Both the position numbers and the translations under genes were made by a program. A stretch of 42,621 nt of DNA from Clostridia bacterium (lineage in GTDB: Bacteria > Bacillota > Clostridia > Christensenellales > CAG-314): the NCBI GenBank assembly GCA_017629595.1, contig JAGBWW010000066.1, positions 1 to 42,621 on the forward strand, given 5' to 3'. Under the pieces are notes generated by a model, which saw only the letters and a program-made list of their open reading frames with translations, ran no database searches and was not told where the DNA came from. Shown here one piece after another: positions 7,669-16,444 of the stretch (positions are counted from its first letter, which is position 1; each line of letters starts with the position of its first letter).

Positions 7669-9402
7669 TTGATTCAACAAAATTCCTATTATGTAACTAA
7701 AAAACGAATGTTGTCACTTATGGTGGCAACATTTTTTTTGTTGTTTGTTCTTTTTTGCCGATTATTTTATATACAAATAGTTTGGGGCAAAAATTTACAA
7801 ACAAAGGCAAGCGACCAATGGACGCGTGATTTAAATTTAACTGCTTTGCGTGGCGACGTTGTGGACAGAAACGGAGAGATTTTGGCAACGAGCAGTACCG
7901 TTTTCAACGTTTACGTGCGACCAAATGCAGTTAAAAACAAAGAAAACACGGCAAAAGTCCTTGCCGACGTTTTAGGTTTGAATTTTGACTTGATTTTGCA
8001 AAAGGTTACAAAAAAAGGTGTTTCCGAAGTGCTTATTGCACGAAAAATTCCCACCCTTGTTGTCAACATTTTGAAAGAAAAAGGCTTGACGGGGGTCTAT
8101 TTTGCCGAAGAAAGTTTTCGCGAGTATCCTTTTGGCGATTTTTTGACACAGGTTTTGGGTTACGTTTCGGTTGATGGTATTGGTCAAACGGGGTTGGAAG
8201 CCTATTATGACAAATATTTGCAAGGAATTGACGGAACACTTTTGACACAAACCGATTTGGTAGGTAAAGAATTGGATGGTGTTCAGTACTATTTGCCTAG
8301 TCAAAAGGGATTGACTGTTCAATTGACTATAGACAGTCGCATTCAAATGATTGTGGAAAACGTTTTGGATTTGGCAATGTATCAATATTCTCCCCAAAAG
8401 GCGGAGTGCATTGTTTTGGACGTTACCGACGGATCAATTTTGGCAATGAGTTCCAAACCAAGTTTTGATTTGAACAACGTTCCCCGTGACGACTTGCAAA
8501 AACTTGCAACCTATTCCAAAAACGTTTTATTGACCGACATATACGAGCCGGGGTCAACCTTCAAAGTTGTTACGGCAGCAGCATCATTGGAAGAAAATTT
8601 TTTGGGAAGGGGTGGTTTTGACGAAAACCACGTCTTTCACAACAATTCTCGCACTCGTGTGGTAGATGGCTCAAAAATAAGTTGTTGGTCAACACATGCC
8701 AACGGCAAACACTCCAATCAAAAATTGTCCGACGCATTAAACAACAGTTGCAACCCAATTTTCACTGATATTGCACTTTCTTTGGGAAAAAACACATTTT
8801 ATAAATATTTGGAAGCATTTGGTTTTGGCTCAAAGACAAACGTTGACTTTCAAGGAGAACAAAGTGGGTTGTTGATTGACCAAAGCCTTGTAAAAAACGC
8901 CGATTTAGCACGTATTGGATTTGGACAATCGGTAACCGTCACCCCTTTGCAATTATGTTTGGCAACGGCAGCGGCAGTAAACGGTGGAATTTTGTATCAA
9001 CCAAAATTGCTAAACAGCATTGTTGACCAATATTCAGGTGTGGTTTTGACAAATCCTAGCGTTATGAAAAATCGTGCAATTTCCGAAGATACAAGCAAAA
9101 AACTTGCTCAAATGTTGGAAGGTGTCGTATCAAACGGAAGTGGCAAACAAGCCTACGTAGAAGGATATAAAGTAGGTGGAAAAACAGGTACGGCCCAAAA
9201 ATTTGAAAACGGCAGTTTGGCAGTTGGAAAGTACGTTTCCTCATTTATTGGTTTTTTCCCTTCCAACAGTCCAAAATATTTGGTATTGATGCTTGTTGAC
9301 GAGCCTATTGGCCAAAACTATGGCTCGGTGGTGGCAGCACCTTACGCCAAGATGGTTATTGAAGGAATTATTGACGTTTACGACGTTGCGCCTCAAGAGT
9401 AA
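7669..9402 (+). CDS. ftsI: Division-specific class B penicillin-binding protein (FtsI/PBP2B family)
   Basis: This is a peptidoglycan transpeptidase of the septum, partner of FtsW. The 577-aa protein has a short cytoplasmic N-terminus, one transmembrane anchor at about residues 15-37, the pedestal motif LRGDVVDRNGEILA, and a transpeptidase domain. Its active-site motifs are S296-T-F-K299, S360-C-N362 and K505-T-G. It ends shortly after the catalytic domain without PASTA repeats, unlike SpoVD and many Firmicutes PBP2B proteins, so it resembles plain FtsI. TTG 7669 is the most upstream start after ftsL, but it has no convincing ribosome binding site; ATG 7708 is an alternative. A terminator-like hairpin follows. 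Confidence 0.93.
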   Translation: MIQQNSYYVTKKRMLSLMVATFFLLFVLFCRLFYIQIVWGKNLQTKASDQWTRDLNLTALRGDVVDRNGEILATSSTVFNVYVRPNAVKNKENTAKVLADVLGLNFDLILQKVTKKGVSEVLIARKIPTLVVNILKEKGLTGVYFAEESFREYPFGDFLTQVLGYVSVDGIGQTGLEAYYDKYLQGIDGTLLTQTDLVGKELDGVQYYLPSQKGLTVQLTIDSRIQMIVENVLDLAMYQYSPQKAECIVLDVTDGSILAMSSKPSFDLNNVPRDDLQKLATYSKNVLLTDIYEPGSTFKVVTAAASLEENFLGRGGFDENHVFHNNSRTRVVDGSKISCWSTHANGKHSNQKLSDALNNSCNPIFTDIALSLGKNTFYKYLEAFGFGSKTNVDFQGEQSGLLIDQSLVKNADLARIGFGQSVTVTPLQLCLATAAAVNGGILYQPKLLNSIVDQYSGVVLTNPSVMKNRAISEDTSKKLAQMLEGVVSNGSGKQAYVEGYKVGGKTGTAQKFENGSLAVGKYVSSFIGFFPSNSPKYLVLMLVDEPIGQNYGSVVAAPYAKMVIEGIIDVYDVAPQE

Positions 9403-9429
9403 AACATAATAATTGAATTTGCAAAATAA

Positions 9430-9466
9430 AATAATTTGTACACGTTGTGTACAAGTTATTTTTTTT
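9430..9466 (+). terminator. Terminator-like hairpin inside the dcw cluster, just ahead of murE
   Basis: AATAATTTGTACAC (9430-9443) pairs over 14 bp, with one G-U, with 9447-9460 across a 3-nt GTT loop. An unbroken T-tract to 9466 follows. The murE Shine-Dalgarno GGAG starts at the next base. It has every mark of an intrinsic terminator, yet no promoter is visible between it and murE, so it should attenuate rather than end transcription. Confidence 0.75.
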
Positions 9467-9476
9467 GGAGACAAAA

Positions 9477-10898
9477 ATGTATTTGGATCAACTGTTGGCA
9501 GGACTTCCTTATGAAATTCGGGGCAACGATGAAATTGAAATAACTTCCCTTTGTTGCAACACGGCTTGTGTCAAACAAAACTCAATGTTCTTTTGTCTAA
9601 AAGGGGAAGTGGACGGTCACGATTTTGCCAAAAAAGCCGTCTATGACGGAGCAATTTGTTTGGTCGTATCACGTTGGCTGGACGTTAATGCGACGCAAAT
9701 TTTGGTGCAAGACACACGGCGTTTTATGTCGTTGGTTGCAAAAAACTTTTACAACTCGGCTTGTGACGGTTTGAAAATCGTAGCAATCGTCGGCACAAAC
9801 GGAAAGACGAGTTGCAGTTATATTTTAGACGCAATTTTTTCTTGCGCAGGGTATTCCACGGGGGTAATAGGCACAAATGGAATTGTTTTTAACGGTAAAA
9901 AATATAATTCTTCCCTTACCACTCCCGACCCAATAGATTTGCATTTTTGGCTGGAAAAAATGTATCAAAGTGGCGTAAAAGTGGTGTTTTTGGAGATGTC
10001 GGCACACGCTTTGCACTTTGACAAACACCTTGGTTTGACTTTTGCTTGTACGTTGTTTACCAACTTTACCCAAGACCATTTGGACTTTTTCGGCTCAATG
10101 CAAAAGTATGCCAAGGCAAAACTTAAAGCGTTTACTCATTGCACTCAAAATGCAGTAATAAACGGAGACGACCAACTTTCAAGTGAAATCTTGAAAATTT
10201 TCCCCAACGCAGTCACCTTTGGCAAAAGTGGTGACTGCACTTTCAAAGACGTAACGCTGTTTGATAGTGGGCTTAAATTTTCTTGGACGATGTTGGACGA
10301 GGAGTTTGAGCAAACAAGCAGTTTAAGTGGCTTGTTCAACGTGTACAACTGTCTTGGGTGTATGGTTGTGGCAAGGCTCTTTGGTATATCCAGTCAAACG
10401 ATAAAAGAGGGTGTTGAAAAAATAGACGGCATTGAAGGAAGAAATCAAACTTTTACCACCGTTGGTGGCGTGAGGGTGGTGGTAGACTTTGCCCACACCC
10501 CAGACGGAATTGAGTACATATTGCGATATCTAAAAGAAACAACCAAAGGTAGCCTTTTCGTTGTGTTTGGTTGTGGTGGAAACAGTGACAGTTTCAAACG
10601 GCCTTTGATGGGCGCAATTGTTTGTAAATATTGCGATTGGGCAACAATTACAAACGACAACCCACGCTTTGAAGACCCAATGTCTATTGCCAAAGATATC
10701 CAAAAGGGTATGAACAATCGCCACGACGTCATATTGGATAGGGTTGAAGCCATAAAAAGTGCATTGAAAAAGGCTCAAAAGGGAGATACCGTCGTCCTTT
10801 TGGGCAAAGGTGCAGAAAGTTTTCAGGAGGTAAAAGGTATCAAACGTCCATATTCAGATTTGGATACTGTTTGTGGCTTGTTGTATGATGCCGAATAA
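9477..10898 (+). CDS. murE: UDP-MurNAc-L-Ala-D-Glu:meso-diaminopimelate ligase MurE
   Basis: MurE adds the third residue of the peptidoglycan stem peptide in the cytoplasm using ATP. The 473-aa product has the Mur-ligase P-loop VGTNGKTS, the TTPDP and FTQDHLDFFG motifs of the central domain, and GCGGNSDSFKRP and NDNPRFEDP in the C-terminal domain. DNPR is the signature that selects meso-diaminopimelate rather than lysine. ATG 9477 is chosen because GGAG at 9467-9470 lies 6 nt upstream; an in-frame start at 9447 falls inside the hairpin. mraY follows after 3 nt, with no murF between them, which is unusual. Confidence 0.95.
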   Translation: MYLDQLLAGLPYEIRGNDEIEITSLCCNTACVKQNSMFFCLKGEVDGHDFAKKAVYDGAICLVVSRWLDVNATQILVQDTRRFMSLVAKNFYNSACDGLKIVAIVGTNGKTSCSYILDAIFSCAGYSTGVIGTNGIVFNGKKYNSSLTTPDPIDLHFWLEKMYQSGVKVVFLEMSAHALHFDKHLGLTFACTLFTNFTQDHLDFFGSMQKYAKAKLKAFTHCTQNAVINGDDQLSSEILKIFPNAVTFGKSGDCTFKDVTLFDSGLKFSWTMLDEEFEQTSSLSGLFNVYNCLGCMVVARLFGISSQTIKEGVEKIDGIEGRNQTFTTVGGVRVVVDFAHTPDGIEYILRYLKETTKGSLFVVFGCGGNSDSFKRPLMGAIVCKYCDWATITNDNPRFEDPMSIAKDIQKGMNNRHDVILDRVEAIKSALKKAQKGDTVVLLGKGAESFQEVKGIKRPYSDLDTVCGLLYDAE

Positions 10899-10901
10899 AA
10901 G

Positions 10902-11894
10902 GTGACTTACTTATATTGTTTTTTGATATCGCTCGTTTTGGGATTGATTTTTTGCGCTCTTTTGGTGCCGTATCTAAAAAAAATAAAGGCAGGGCAAAGT
11001 ATATTGAGTTACGTGGTGGAGCATTCTTCAAAGCAAGGAACTCCAACAATGGGTGGTATTGCCTTTTTGCTTTCTATGACGTTGGCACTTTGTTTGTGCC
11101 AAAAAGATTGGCAACAAACCACCTTGACGGCAGTCTTTGTTGTACTTGCCTTTGGCGTTGTGGGTTTTTTGGACGATTTTATCAAACTCAAATACAAACG
11201 TAACGAAGGGCTTAAAGCATATCAAAAAATAATTTTTCAACTTGCAATTGCCGTTGGTGTTGCCCTTTACGTTTACTTAAATCCCATCACAAATCAAATT
11301 AAAATTCCGTTTTTTGGCAACTTTGACGTTAATTGGTGGGTTATTCCCTTGGTTATTTTCGTGTTTTTGGCAACGACCAACGGCGTAAATTTAACCGACG
11401 GATTGGACGGTTTGGCAACGACAACAACCTTCGTTTATTTAGTTGGCATGGCAGTTTTGTTGGGTGTGGAAAGCAACAAATTGCAAAATTTTGGCGAAAC
11501 TCTTTCCGCAACGGCAACAAGTCAACTTTGTTCGCTTTGTTGTGTAGGCGCAGGCAGTTTGTTGGCGTTTTTGCCTTTTAACGCTTTTCCTGCCAAGGTA
11601 TTTATGGGAGACGTTGGTTCTCTTGGTTTGGGAGCATTGGTGGCTTGTGTATCCACCTTTTCGGGATACACTTTGTATATTCCCATTTTGGGAATTATGT
11701 ACGTCGTTTCTTGTTTGTCAGTCATTTTGCAAGTTGCATATTTCAAAGTGACAAATGGTAAACGTATATTTTTGATGGCACCTTTTCATCATCATTTGCA
11801 ACACAAAGGGTGGAGCGAAACACGAATTGCAACCGTCTATTGTCTTGTAACGATTTTTATGTTTTTGGTGCTTTTGTGGGAGGTATTTATATGA
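10902..11894 (+). CDS. mraY: Phospho-N-acetylmuramoyl-pentapeptide transferase MraY
   Basis: MraY is the polytopic membrane enzyme that transfers phospho-MurNAc-pentapeptide to undecaprenyl phosphate, making lipid I. The 330-aa protein has about ten hydrophobic helices and the family motifs: GTPTMGG, LDDFIKLKYKRNEGL, NLTDGLDGLA, FMGDVGSLGLG, and the histidine loop PFHHHLQHKGWSE. The aspartates of the LDD and GDVGS catalytic motifs are present. The GTG start at 10902 is 3 nt after murE and has AAAAGG directly against it, so initiation may depend on coupling. The last 4 nt overlap murD. Confidence 0.95.
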   Translation: MTYLYCFLISLVLGLIFCALLVPYLKKIKAGQSILSYVVEHSSKQGTPTMGGIAFLLSMTLALCLCQKDWQQTTLTAVFVVLAFGVVGFLDDFIKLKYKRNEGLKAYQKIIFQLAIAVGVALYVYLNPITNQIKIPFFGNFDVNWWVIPLVIFVFLATTNGVNLTDGLDGLATTTTFVYLVGMAVLLGVESNKLQNFGETLSATATSQLCSLCCVGAGSLLAFLPFNAFPAKVFMGDVGSLGLGALVACVSTFSGYTLYIPILGIMYVVSCLSVILQVAYFKVTNGKRIFLMAPFHHHLQHKGWSETRIATVYCLVTIFMFLVLLWEVFI

Positions 11895-13159
11895 AAATTC
11901 TAATTTTAGGTAACGGCAAAACGGGAAAATCACTAAAAGGTTGGTTTGAAAAACAAAATTGTACGGTAAAGATTTTTGACGATGACCAGAGCATAAGCCA
12001 AGTGAACTTTGTTGAAGCCGTAGAGTTTTGCCCCGACCGAGTGGTGCTTTCTCCGTCTTTCAAAAAAAGTCATCCGCTTGTGCAGAAACTTAGGCAAACG
12101 TCCGTCGTTCTTTCTCAACTTGACATGTTTGGCAGTTTGCCAATGGTGTCCATAACGGGTACAAACGGAAAAACGACGGTTGTGAGTTTGTGCAATTACA
12201 TATTGACTAACTGCAACAAAAAGTGCTTTGCAGTGGGAAACTTTGGGTTGCCTATTTCCGAAGTGTTGGAAAAACCCTTTGATTGGCTAATTTGTGAAAC
12301 TTCATCTTTTATGTTGGAACAATCTTTTACGCCGTTTGCTCCAAACGTATCAGTTTTGACAAACTTTGATCAAGACCATTTGGATTTTCACGGTTCTTTG
12401 GGACAATACGCATTGGCAAAAAGTTTGAATTTTATCAATCAAAGAGAAGACCAAGTTGCCATTTTCAACGGAGACGATCCATATTTTGATTATTTTTCCA
12501 AACAATGTTGCTCAAAGAAACTTGTAGTCTCTACCAAGAGAAATGCAAATTGTTGTTTGGATGGCAAGGTGGTGTGTTTTGATTTCAACAATATTCGTCA
12601 AACGGCAATTTGTCACTGGTTTGACAATTTGGAAAAGCACGATCAAACAAACTATTTGCTCAGTTTTGCAGTTTGCGTCTTGCTTGGTGCAACGTTGGAA
12701 GAGTGCATAAAGTATGCCGAAACCTTTTCAAAACCCAATCACAGATTGAAAAAGGTGGTTACTATTGACAACGTAACCTTTATCAACGACAGCAAGGCGA
12801 CCAACGTACACGCAACCTTGGCTGCGCTTAAATCTGTGGGTGGAAAGGTGTTTTTGATTGTGGGTGGAAGTGACAAAGGAGAAGATTTTTCTCGCCTATT
12901 TCCGCACGTTAAAAACGTTGTGGTGTGCGCCATTGGACAAACTGCAAATAAGATTGCCAACACAGGCAAAAAGTATCAAAAGGAAGTCATTTGTTGTCAA
13001 ACGCTTGACCAAGCAGTGCATTTAGGTTGGTCGGTCTTGAATAGTTTTGGTGGTGGAACGGTGCTTCTTTCCCCTGCCTCGGCAAGTTTTGATATGTTTG
13101 ATAGCTATGCTCAAAGGGGAGAAAAATTTGAAGAAATTTGCAAAAATATCTCAAAATAA
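11891..13159 (+). CDS. murD: UDP-MurNAc-L-Ala:D-glutamate ligase MurD
   Basis: MurD adds D-glutamate to UDP-MurNAc-L-alanine in the cytoplasm. The 422-aa protein begins with the Rossmann motif LILGNGKTGKS. It has the ATP loop ITGTNGKTT, the ETSSFMLE segment, FDQDHLDFHG, and the C-terminal FSKPNHRLK and INDSKATN motifs typical of MurD. It is slightly shorter than the usual ~450 aa, but all motifs are present. ATG 11891 overlaps the mraY stop (ATGA) and has GGGAGG at 11878-11883. The 3' end overlaps ftsW by 32 nt. Confidence 0.94.
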   Translation: MKILILGNGKTGKSLKGWFEKQNCTVKIFDDDQSISQVNFVEAVEFCPDRVVLSPSFKKSHPLVQKLRQTSVVLSQLDMFGSLPMVSITGTNGKTTVVSLCNYILTNCNKKCFAVGNFGLPISEVLEKPFDWLICETSSFMLEQSFTPFAPNVSVLTNFDQDHLDFHGSLGQYALAKSLNFINQREDQVAIFNGDDPYFDYFSKQCCSKKLVVSTKRNANCCLDGKVVCFDFNNIRQTAICHWFDNLEKHDQTNYLLSFAVCVLLGATLEECIKYAETFSKPNHRLKKVVTIDNVTFINDSKATNVHATLAALKSVGGKVFLIVGGSDKGEDFSRLFPHVKNVVVCAIGQTANKIANTGKKYQKEVICCQTLDQAVHLGWSVLNSFGGGTVLLSPASASFDMFDSYAQRGEKFEEICKNISK

Positions 13160-14249
13160 CGAGTATTTGTTGCTTATTGTGACCATTTTGCTTGTCTCAA
13201 TTGGCTTGGTGTTTGTCTATTCGGCAAGTTTTTACACGGCAGAAGTGGAAGCGGGAAACAAGTATTATTACTTAATCAAGCAAGGCGTTGGCGCATTGGT
13301 GGGCATGGTTGCTTTGGTTTCGGCAAGTTTAATTGACGTAAATTTATTTAAAAAATTTCACTTGCCACTTGCAATCGTCTCCTTGATATTTTTGGCATTG
13401 GTCTTCGTCCCTGGATTGGGCATAAGCAAATATGGCGCAACTCGTTGGATTGGCTTTGGTGGATTTTCCTTTCAGCCGTCGGAAATTTGCAAATTTGCCC
13501 TTGTTTTGGTGGGAGCGCACTCTTTTGGAGATGAAAAGGTTAAAAAAACATTTTTCAAATATGCAAAGGTGATTTTCTTTGGTTTGGCATATTGTGTGTT
13601 GATAATTTTAGAGCCAAATATGTCGGTCACCGTTTGCGTGGGACTTTTACTTTTGGCTTTGCTCTTTTTGGGCGGTATGAAAATAAAGACGTTTTTGCTT
13701 TTTTTGTTGCCTTTTGCAATAGCCTTGCCCCTTTTGATTGTGCTTGAACCATATCGTATGTTGCGACTGATGGCGTTTTTAGATCCGTGGGCATCGCCAA
13801 AAAACGAAGGGTATCAACTAATCCAGTCCTTGTATGCTTTGGGAAGTGGCGGACTGTTTGGCGTTGGCTTGTTTTGTGGTAGGCAAAAATATCGTTTTTT
13901 ACCATTTGCCGAAAGTGACTTTGTGTTTTCCGTCATCGGTGAAGAAACGGGACTTTTTGGGTGTCTATTTGTGTTTTTGTTGTTTGCTCTTTACGTCTAT
14001 TGTGGTGTAAAAATTGCCGTAAACGCAAAGGATAAGTTTTGCTCACTTCTAGCAGGTGGAATAACAAGTGTCGTGGCAATTCAGTCTTTGATAAATTTTG
14101 CCGTCGTCACAGGCAGTATTCCACCAACGGGCTTGCCCTTACCATTTATCAGTTATGGTGGCACGTCATTGGTGGTTTTTATGACGGCTACGGGAATTCT
14201 TTTGGGAATATCACGAAAAAACAATATCAACAATCTTGACATATTGTAA
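13128..14249 (+). CDS. ftsW: Septal peptidoglycan glycosyltransferase FtsW (SEDS family)
   Basis: FtsW polymerises lipid II at the division site together with the class B PBP. The 373-aa product is a ten-helix SEDS membrane protein. It has VYSASFY, the ATRWIGFGGFSFQPSE motif, LEPNMSVT, the extracellular DPWASPKNEGYQLIQS loop, GEETGLFG, and the GLPLPFISYGGTS signature. I place the start at TTG 13128, since AAAGGGGAG lies 6 nt upstream inside murD; the open frame extends further into murD without a better site. The gene usually followed by murG is instead followed by murA. Confidence 0.94.
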   Translation: MKKFAKISQNNEYLLLIVTILLVSIGLVFVYSASFYTAEVEAGNKYYYLIKQGVGALVGMVALVSASLIDVNLFKKFHLPLAIVSLIFLALVFVPGLGISKYGATRWIGFGGFSFQPSEICKFALVLVGAHSFGDEKVKKTFFKYAKVIFFGLAYCVLIILEPNMSVTVCVGLLLLALLFLGGMKIKTFLLFLLPFAIALPLLIVLEPYRMLRLMAFLDPWASPKNEGYQLIQSLYALGSGGLFGVGLFCGRQKYRFLPFAESDFVFSVIGEETGLFGCLFVFLLFALYVYCGVKIAVNAKDKFCSLLAGGITSVVAIQSLINFAVVTGSIPPTGLPLPFISYGGTSLVVFMTATGILLGISRKNNINNLDIL

Positions 14250-14261
14250 AAGGGGAAGGTA

Positions 14262-15509
14262 ATGTATTATCAAATTAACGGTGGTAAAAAACTTTTTGGC
14301 GAAGTGGAAATTGGTGGTGCAAAAAACTGCTTGTTGCCGTTAATTGCTTCGTCGGTTGCCATTGACGGAATTTCCGAAATTGATAAATGTCCACCTATGA
14401 CGGACGTTTTGAATATGATTGAACTTTTGCGACGTCTGGGAGCAAAAGTAGAATATGGCGAAAATCGCGTTCAAATTGATTCGCGAACAATCAACTGTGT
14501 GCAAGTTGATGAAAATTTAAGCAAAAAACTGCGAGGATCGGTTTTATTGTTGGGAGCGTTGCTGGCTCGTTTTAAAAGGGCAGTCGTGCCACTTTCGGGT
14601 GGGTGCGCCATTGGAAAACGTCCCATTGACATACATATTTCAGCACTTAAAAGATTGGGCGTTACCGTTGAAGAGGAAAATGAAAAACTTTATTGTGATG
14701 CCACCAATTCCAAAGGCAACTACGTAAGGCTAACCTATCCAAGCGTGGGCGCAAGTGAAAACTTGATAACTTTTGCCTCTTTGACAAAAGGAACGACCGT
14801 TTTAGACAACGTTGCAATGGAACCGGAAGTGGTTGCATTGGAAAAGTTTTTGGTTTTGGCAGGAGCAAAAATTAGTGGTGTGGGCAGTTCAAGATTGGAA
14901 ATTTGTGGTGTGGAAAAACTTAATTCAATTTTCTTTTCGCCCATACCGGATAGAATTGAAACGGCAACCTATTTGACGGCATGTTTGATGACGCAAGGAA
15001 AAATCACTTTGCGCAACACTTGTCCTTTACACGTTAAGTGTCTTATTGACCTTTTACCTTTTGACGTGGTTACTTGTTGCGACGATTGTATCTGTGTTCA
15101 AACCCAAAGAAAAATTGAAAGTTTTGGCAAGATTGTTACCGGCCCTTATCCAATGTTTGCCACCGACATGCAATCGCTTGTTTTGTCGCTTTCAACCGTT
15201 GCTATGGGGCAAACGCTGATTTTTGAAAAAGTATTTGAAAATCGCTTTTCTAACTGTCAAGAATTAGTCAAAATGGGTGCGAAAATTGACCTTTTTGACG
15301 ATTGCGCCACAATTTTTGGCGTTGACCAACTTTGTGGTGCCGACGTAAAATGTAGTGATTTACGCTCGGGTGCAGGGCTTGTTTTGGCAGGGTTAAACGC
15401 CAAAGGAACAACGCGAATTTTTGACGTTTTTCACATTTTGCGAGGGTATTGCGACTTGGCAAAAAACCTTAACAATTTGGGTTCTGAAATATTTGAAATA
15501 AAGGAGTAA
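14262..15509 (+). CDS. murA: UDP-N-acetylglucosamine 1-carboxyvinyltransferase MurA
   Basis: MurA transfers enolpyruvate from PEP to UDP-GlcNAc, the first committed step of peptidoglycan synthesis, and is the fosfomycin target. The 415-aa length is normal. Catalytic Cys115 is seen in LSGGCAIGKRPIDIH, so a cysteine-type, fosfomycin-sensitive active site is expected. The N-terminal GGAKN motif with its Lys-Asn pair and the later ATDMQSL and FENRF segments are also present. AAGGGGAAGG precedes the ATG by 2-3 nt and extends to a good ribosome binding site. It closes the first dcw transcription unit. Confidence 0.96.
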   Translation: MYYQINGGKKLFGEVEIGGAKNCLLPLIASSVAIDGISEIDKCPPMTDVLNMIELLRRLGAKVEYGENRVQIDSRTINCVQVDENLSKKLRGSVLLLGALLARFKRAVVPLSGGCAIGKRPIDIHISALKRLGVTVEEENEKLYCDATNSKGNYVRLTYPSVGASENLITFASLTKGTTVLDNVAMEPEVVALEKFLVLAGAKISGVGSSRLEICGVEKLNSIFFSPIPDRIETATYLTACLMTQGKITLRNTCPLHVKCLIDLLPFDVVTCCDDCICVQTQRKIESFGKIVTGPYPMFATDMQSLVLSLSTVAMGQTLIFEKVFENRFSNCQELVKMGAKIDLFDDCATIFGVDQLCGADVKCSDLRSGAGLVLAGLNAKGTTRIFDVFHILRGYCDLAKNLNNLGSEIFEIKE

Positions 15510-15514
15510 TTTTG

Positions 15515-15546
15515 TGGTTGCAACAACTTGTTGCAACCATATTTTT
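15515..15546 (+). terminator. Intrinsic terminator after murA
   Basis: TGGTTGCAAC (15515-15524) pairs with GTTGCAACCA (15530-15539) and is followed by A then five T. The stem is strong but the U-tail is short, so some read-through into ftsQ is possible. Confidence 0.7.
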
Positions 15547-15589
15547 GTACAAAAATTAGTGATTTTTTAACTCTATATCTGTCTATATA

Positions 15590-15618
15590 TTGACTAAATT
15601 AGTTAAATATTATATAAT
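15590..15618 (+). promoter_or_regulatory. Promoter of the ftsQ-ftsA-ftsZ-asnS unit
   Basis: TTGACT (15590-15595), a 17-nt spacer and consensus TATAAT (15613-15618) predict a start near 15625, 25 nt ahead of ftsQ. This is one of the strongest promoters in the window and makes ftsQAZ independent of the mraZ promoter. Confidence 0.85.
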
Positions 15619-15649
15619 TAACGCAAATTATAACCTATTTGGACTTAAT

Positions 15650-16435
15650 ATGAAAAACAAGAAGTTATTGATAGTTTGCATAGTATTGGCTACGCTGGTG
15701 GCAATCGTTGTTTTGATGTCTGCATTGACGTCTTTGTCGCAATGCGCCGTTCTTTTGTACGACGAATCGGGTGTGCAAATTGCAGGTGACGACACATTGC
15801 CCAAAGCAGAAGATATTTTGGCAAAATACAAGGGCAAAAACGTCGTTTTTTTGGACAAGCAAGAAGTGTTGGATCAACTCAATTTAGCCTATCCCACTTG
15901 GCACTTTATTGACGTTGTAAAACAATTTCCCAACAAAATTGACGTTTGTGTCACAAAGCGTTTGCCCTTATTCGTTTTCAGCCTTTCCAATAAAACCTAC
16001 TATTTGGACTCCAAAGGTTACGTTGTGGACGAAGAAAGTGCACAAGGTCACACACTCATCAGTTTGGACAACGTTTTTGGTGGCAGTGTAACCAAAGCAC
16101 AAGTAGGCTTGTACATTGATTTTTCTTTGACGGCTGACGATGCAAAATTGACTTACGTTTTGCAAACGGTTTCCACGGTTTGGAGATTGTATTACGACGT
16201 AAGTGAAATAAGTCAACTTGTAAAAGGTTTCCAATTCACAACGGAAAACGGTCAATACAAAATGACAATCATCACAAATGCACAAGCAAAGTTGGTTGTC
16301 ATCTCCCCCGACGAAGACTTGGAAGAAAGAATTTTGAAGGTAGTAAGCGTATATAACAACCCCGAAAAAGATTTTCAAAATTCCAGCACAATCATTACCG
16401 TGGATCAACACGGCAACGTAAAAAGCAACAACTAA
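15650..16435 (+). CDS. ftsQ: Cell-division protein FtsQ/DivIB
   Basis: FtsQ/DivIB is a bitopic divisome protein that links FtsL/DivIC and FtsW-FtsI. The 261-aa product has a very short cytoplasmic tail, one transmembrane helix at about residues 4-28, and a POTRA-like domain. Part of that domain is NVVFLDKQEVLDQLNLAYP, followed by VVKQFPNKIDVCVTKRLPLF. A beta domain comes next, with YYLDSKGYVVDE. ATG 15650 is the only start after the predicted transcription start; an in-frame TTG at 15590 lies in the -35 box. The ribosome binding site is weak. Identity follows from the domain pattern and location directly before ftsA-ftsZ. Confidence 0.9.
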   Translation: MKNKKLLIVCIVLATLVAIVVLMSALTSLSQCAVLLYDESGVQIAGDDTLPKAEDILAKYKGKNVVFLDKQEVLDQLNLAYPTWHFIDVVKQFPNKIDVCVTKRLPLFVFSLSNKTYYLDSKGYVVDEESAQGHTLISLDNVFGGSVTKAQVGLYIDFSLTADDAKLTYVLQTVSTVWRLYYDVSEISQLVKGFQFTTENGQYKMTIITNAQAKLVVISPDEDLEERILKVVSVYNNPEKDFQNSSTIITVDQHGNVKSNN

Positions 16436-16444
16436 GGATTAAAT

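Noticed and set aside
11810-11890. N-terminal extension of murD into mraY
   Set aside because: The Rossmann motif of MurD starts right after ATG 11891, which has GGGAGG at the right distance and overlaps the mraY stop in the usual ATGA manner.
13047-13127. Longer FtsW starting deep inside murD
   Set aside because: The extension has no ribosome binding site and is not hydrophobic FtsW-like sequence. AAAGGGGAG directly serves TTG 13128.
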